A DNA stretch of 9,296 bases from Planctomicrobium sp. (GTDB lineage: Bacteria; Planctomycetota; Planctomycetia; Planctomycetales; Planctomycetaceae), in the NCBI GenBank assembly GCA_029259835.1, contig JAJDEL010000445.1, positions 1-9,296 of the forward strand, written 5' to 3'. Position 1 is the first letter of the stretch. Each line of letters begins with the position of its first letter. The position numbers and the translations under genes are program-made. Positions 6,370 through 9,296 of this stretch are shown piece after piece. The notes beneath the pieces were generated by a model that searched no databases, was not told the DNA's origin, and saw only the letters and a list, made by a program, of their open reading frames with translations.

Positions 6370-7845
6370 TCAATCTATTTTCACGAATAATCCAGATAAA
6401 CGAATCCAGAAGTAAATTCCGGCACTTGTAGCGCAGAGCAAAACAATCGCAATGATTGATCCGGCCCAGGGAAACTGACGTTCGACTTTAGATGCTTTCA
6501 ACGTTTCGGATGCATTTTGAGCGGCGATGCGAACATTATTACTAGGATCGTTCTTGAACATTCCGATCAGGGCCGGAATATGTTTTTTTGCGTGTGCTCC
6601 AGAGTTTCCAATCGCGTAGGCGCTTGCTTCACGAATCATCTCATTTTCGTCTTCGAGATTGGAGATGAGTACATCGACATCTCGTCCAGTCTCTCTTGAA
6701 ATTTGCCCTAATGCACGGATTGCTTGCAGGCGGACTTCGATTTGACCATGTGAAGACGCATCGATCCACAATGCTTCACTCGGATTGGATGTGTCTGCGC
6801 GCATGACGCTCATCAAGTTCCATGAGAGCGAACAGAGCAGTGTGAGAAACAGAGCGACAATCACCCAAATTGGAATCGTAGGGATGCTCTTTGCATCTGG
6901 CAGGGCATCCTGTTTTAAGAATGCGGACTCTATCGGATCGACAACTTGATGTGCTGCAAGTGATCGTTCGAGGCTCCCATCTGCTTCCGTGGAGACTACG
7001 GTGACAGCGCGTTTGACAGCGCGCAACCGTTTCCCGACTTCAGTGGCAGATTTGGGACGGTCTTTCGCATCTTTTTCAAGGAGTTGTAAAATGACTTTTT
7101 CAAGAGCGAGAGGGCAGTCAAGTGCCTTTTCTGTTGGCCTTGGTGGGGTGCCCTTGCAGTGCATATGCAAAGTCGCAGCCGGCGTCGATCCCAAAAACGG
7201 TGGCTCTCCAGTGACCAGTTCGTACAGCACACAACCAAGAGCATAGAGGTCTGTCTGGGGTGAGATTTCATGACCGCGAATTTGCTCCGGGGCCATGTAC
7301 AGAAATGTTCCAGCAGTCTTTCCGGCAGCCGTAATTTTGCGGGCAGCAGCCACTGAAGCGAGTCCGAAGTCACTCAGTTTCAAACGCCCAGATTTTGAGA
7401 CCAGAAAGTTGCTCGGCTTCAGATCGCGGTGAACGACACCTTTTTCGTGAGAGCACTCCAGAGCGTCACACATCTGCAACCCGTAAAAGATCACTTGCTC
7501 CCACGGGAGCCTCTTTTTTTCTTGAAGTTTATCTTCCAGCGACCCTCCTTCAATAAGTTCCATCGCGTAAAAGCGACGACTATTTTCGCATGATCCGCCA
7601 AAACAGCGGACGATGTTCGGATGTTTCAGGTTTTTAAGAACTTCGAGTTCCCGTTCGAACCGTGCTAGAGTTGTTTCGTCGGTCACATCCTTGGGAAGCA
7701 TTTTGAGCGCGACTTCACGGTCGTTCACAATATAACGAGCGCGATAGACCAGCCCCATCCCCCCTTCGCCAATCTGCTCGAGCAGTTCGAAAGGCCACAT
7801 CCATTTGTTCGCACCAGTGTCAGATTCTGGTTTTGGGGCTGTCAT
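6370..7845 (-). CDS. Membrane Ser/Thr protein kinase with HEAT repeats between two membrane segments
   Basis: Hanks-type (PknB-like) kinase predicted to phosphorylate Ser/Thr on unknown partners. It has 491 residues from ATG 7845. The kinase domain (about 19-280) is complete: P-loop GEGGMG (26-31), VALK with Lys48, Glu66 of helix C, HRDLKPSN (139-146), DFG (159-161) and APEQ (185-188). A linker is followed by a membrane segment at about 324-343, two HEAT-type repeats at about 367-450 (EVRLQAIRALGQIS, then MIREASAYAIGNSG and NVRIAAQNASETL), and a second membrane segment at about 461-480 with a 10-residue tail. This topology would put the HEAT part outside the cytoplasm. Start: a GTG at 7923 would add 26 residues, but that stretch looks unlike coding sequence and contains a palindrome. 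The ATG at 7845 has only a distant GGTGA. The gene is divergent to the radical SAM gene. Confidence 0.93.
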   Translation of the reverse strand: MTAPKPESDTGANKWMWPFELLEQIGEGGMGLVYRARYIVNDREVALKMLPKDVTDETTLARFERELEVLKNLKHPNIVRCFGGSCENSRRFYAMELIEGGSLEDKLQEKKRLPWEQVIFYGLQMCDALECSHEKGVVHRDLKPSNFLVSKSGRLKLSDFGLASVAAARKITAAGKTAGTFLYMAPEQIRGHEISPQTDLYALGCVLYELVTGEPPFLGSTPAATLHMHCKGTPPRPTEKALDCPLALEKVILQLLEKDAKDRPKSATEVGKRLRAVKRAVTVVSTEADGSLERSLAAHQVVDPIESAFLKQDALPDAKSIPTIPIWVIVALFLTLLCSLSWNLMSVMRADTSNPSEALWIDASSHGQIEVRLQAIRALGQISRETGRDVDVLISNLEDENEMIREASAYAIGNSGAHAKKHIPALIGMFKNDPSNNVRIAAQNASETLKASKVERQFPWAGSIIAIVLLCATSAGIYFWIRLSGLFVKID

Positions 7846-7876
7846 TGAGGTCAGTTCACCAAAATTGTGGGGTTTT

Positions 7877-7893
7877 CCATGCAATTTGCATGG
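7877..7893. promoter_or_regulatory. 17-bp near-perfect palindrome in the kinase leader (operator candidate)
   Basis: CCATGCAATTTGCATGG has two 8-bp arms around one central T. It sits between the kinase ATG (7845) and the candidate promoter at 7953-7982, which suits a repressor site or a short RNA hairpin (6-bp stem, 5-nt loop). If translation began at GTG 7923 it would lie within the coding region instead. Confidence 0.5.
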
Positions 7894-7952
7894 CAACAGT
7901 ATCTTTATTCTGCGGTGGCCCACAAAAATGAAAAATCCACTCTCACCACATA

Positions 7953-7982
7953 ATACTACAAAAAAATGCCCAGAGTTGGCAA
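7953..7982 (-). promoter_or_regulatory. Candidate sigma70-like promoter for the kinase
   Basis: On the minus strand TTGCCA (7982-7977) and TAGTAT (7958-7953) are separated by 18 nt. The start of transcription would be near 7946, giving about a 100-nt leader to ATG 7845. Pattern match only. Confidence 0.3.
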
Positions 7983-8085
7983 ATTGGACCCGCGTCTCGA
8001 AAGTCGAACGGATTCAACCAGTGGCGTTGTACGGCGACCTTGGTTATTTTGGTAGATGTACTGATTCCCGAAATTCACTCACCGG

Positions 8086-8091
8086 TAGGTG
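8086..8091 (+). promoter_or_regulatory. Ribosome binding site deciding the start at 8096
   Basis: TAGGTG precedes ATG 8096 by 4 nt, with the AGG core 6 nt away. The second in-frame ATG at 8108 has no comparable site. The flanking CACC at 8080-8083 could pair with GGTG in a small 4-bp hairpin, too weak to call a switch. Confidence 0.55.
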
Positions 8092-8095
8092 CCAA

Positions 8096-9295
8096 ATGTA
8101 TTTGCGGATGGCAAAACGCGTTCTCTTTGAGACAGACAAACGTCTCGTCTGGAAAATTTTCTGGAATATGGGGATTAAAGGGGGGCTGTCCGTCCAGAAA
8201 TTCAAGCGGCGAATGAAGAAAACTGGACAAGTTTTTCCGCCGTTTCTGTATATCTCAATTATCAACTCATGCAACCTTCGCTGCACAGGATGCTGGGTCG
8301 ATGTCGCTGCAAAACAACAGATCATCGACGTCCCGGCGATGAATAAGCTCATCAACGAGGCGAAAGCGAATGGCAACGTCTTCTTCGGAATCGTTGGTGG
8401 CGAGCCATTCATGCACCCGGAAATTCTGGAAATTCTGGCAGCACATCCTGATTGCTACTTCCAGGTCTTCACAAACGGACACTTCATCACAGATGAAGTC
8501 GCCAAAGAACTGCGTCGACTGGGCAATGTGACTCCCTTGATTAGTGTGGAAGGAACCGAAATCGTTAGCGACGAACGTCGCGGAAAGGCAGGCGTTCTCT
8601 CAAAAACGATGGAGGGAATTCAAAACTGCTTGAACAACAAAGTTTTCACTGGTGTCTGTACGAGTGTGTGCAACACGAATATCGATGATCTCGTTACCGA
8701 AAAATGGATGGATCGGTTGATCGAGATGGGCGTCTTCTACACCTGGTTTCATATCTACCGACCAATGGGACCGGACGCCGCTCCCGAGCTTTGCCTGACT
8801 CAGGAGCAACAAAAACGAATCCGAGAATTCGTGGTCGATATGCGGGTCAAGAAACCGATCATTTTCGTCGACGCCTACTACGACCACAACGGACAAGCAC
8901 TCTGCCCGGCAGCGACTGGAATCACTCACCACATCAATCCGTGGGGAGGAGTCGAACCCTGCCCGATCATCCAGTTCACGAAAGACAATATCCACGACGA
9001 AAATAAAACGCTCGCCGAGAAGCTCGATTCGCAGTACCTGAAAGACTTCCGTGAACTCGCTCGCGACACAACCCGCGGTTGTATCGTTCTTGAACGTCCG
9101 GACCTTCTTAAACAACTTGTTGAGAAACACGGAGCCGAAGATGGCACCGTCCGCGATACAGCCATGGATGAGTTAAACTCTATGCAGGTTCGTCCATCGC
9201 AATATAATCCGGAATTGGCTGTTAAAGAACGGAGCTGGGCGTACCGTATCGCAAAGCGGCATTTCTTCAACGACTTCGATGCGTACCAAGGTCGA
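8096..9295 (+). CDS. Radical SAM protein with C-terminal cysteines (3' end outside window)
   Basis: Reductively cleaves S-adenosylmethionine with a [4Fe-4S] cluster; the substrate is unknown. 400 codons are visible without a stop and the frame runs off the window. The cluster motif CNLRCTGC has Cys59, 63 and 66, in a CX3CX2C arrangement preceded by LYISIINS. GGEPFMHP (101-108) is the SAM-binding GGE motif. Barrel strands follow at YFQVFTNG (121-128) and TPLISVEGTE (146-155). Cys270, Cys289 (in WGGVEPCP) and Cys329 (RGC) lie in a C-terminal region resembling a SPASM or Twitch extension, which would hold an auxiliary cluster. Residues 1-50 are a basic, aromatic-rich N-terminal segment (RLVWKIFWNMGIKGG). 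ATG 8096 was chosen for its Shine-Dalgarno; ATG 8108 is the alternative. Fold is firm; reaction unassigned. Confidence 0.92.
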   Translation, partial: MYLRMAKRVLFETDKRLVWKIFWNMGIKGGLSVQKFKRRMKKTGQVFPPFLYISIINSCNLRCTGCWVDVAAKQQIIDVPAMNKLINEAKANGNVFFGIVGGEPFMHPEILEILAAHPDCYFQVFTNGHFITDEVAKELRRLGNVTPLISVEGTEIVSDERRGKAGVLSKTMEGIQNCLNNKVFTGVCTSVCNTNIDDLVTEKWMDRLIEMGVFYTWFHIYRPMGPDAAPELCLTQEQQKRIREFVVDMRVKKPIIFVDAYYDHNGQALCPAATGITHHINPWGGVEPCPIIQFTKDNIHDENKTLAEKLDSQYLKDFRELARDTTRGCIVLERPDLLKQLVEKHGAEDGTVRDTAMDELNSMQVRPSQYNPELAVKERSWAYRIAKRHFFNDFDAYQGR

Positions 9296-9296
9296 G

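Noticed and set aside
7846..7923. 26-codon extension of the kinase from GTG 7923
   Set aside because: The residues lack kinase-family similarity, the stretch holds a 17-bp palindrome, and an ATG at 7845 gives a normal N-terminus. It is not fully excluded.
8096..9295. Assignment to HpnH (hopanoid radical SAM)
   Set aside because: The sequence around the CX3CX2C motif (SIINSCNLRCTGCWVDV) does not match what I know of HpnH, and no hopanoid genes are nearby.
1..9296. Mobile island, defence system or CRISPR locus
   Set aside because: No transposase, integrase, nuclease, repeat array or attachment-like direct repeats were seen, and most genes are housekeeping or typical planctomycete families.

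Overview
This 9.3 kb window looks like chromosomal DNA from a member of the Planctomycetota. That placement is inferred from gene content: a DUF4976-type sulfatase, a Tat-exported sugar-phosphate-isomerase-like TIM barrel, a secreted leucine-rich-repeat protein, a GEGGMG-type Ser/Thr kinase carrying HEAT repeats, and a bacterial SUI1/eIF1 protein. Base composition looks moderate. I saw no tRNA, rRNA, CRISPR array, transposase or phage gene.

Layout. (1) 1-888 (+): the C-terminal two-thirds or so of a sulfatase, cut by the window edge. (2) 938-1783 (-): an unrecognised membrane-anchored protein with a Gln/Asn/Pro-rich tail, convergent with the sulfatase. (3) 2060-5144 (-): five closely spaced genes reading leftwards. 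In transcription order they are an 84-aa hypothetical protein, a Tat-signal TIM-barrel protein, a stand-alone biotin protein ligase, a SUI1/YciH-like protein with an N-terminal Cys cluster, and 5-formyl-THF cyclo-ligase. Gaps are 97, 22, 54 and 2 nt, so at least the last four could form one transcription unit. (4) 5145-5566: a 422-nt divergent intergenic region holding a perfect 10+10 bp inverted repeat and a plausible promoter. (5) 5567-6358 (+): a secreted LRR protein with a Lys/Pro/Glu tail, ending 11 nt from the convergent kinase gene. (6) 6370-7845 (-): a membrane Ser/Thr kinase with HEAT repeats between two membrane segments. (7) 7846-8095: a divergent regulatory region with a 17-bp near-palindrome in the kinase leader. 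(8) 8096-9295 (+): a radical SAM protein that continues past the window edge.

How they fit together: the biotin ligase, cyclo-ligase and SUI1 protein are housekeeping genes for biotinylation of carboxylases, folate salvage and translation initiation. The sulfatase, TIM barrel and LRR protein fit the polysaccharide-degrading, secretion-rich lifestyle of planctomycetes. I see no defined new multi-gene system. The best leads are the radical SAM enzyme, which lies divergent to the kinase across a dyad-bearing control region, the TIM barrel with a degenerate metal site, and the two strong dyads in intergenic DNA.
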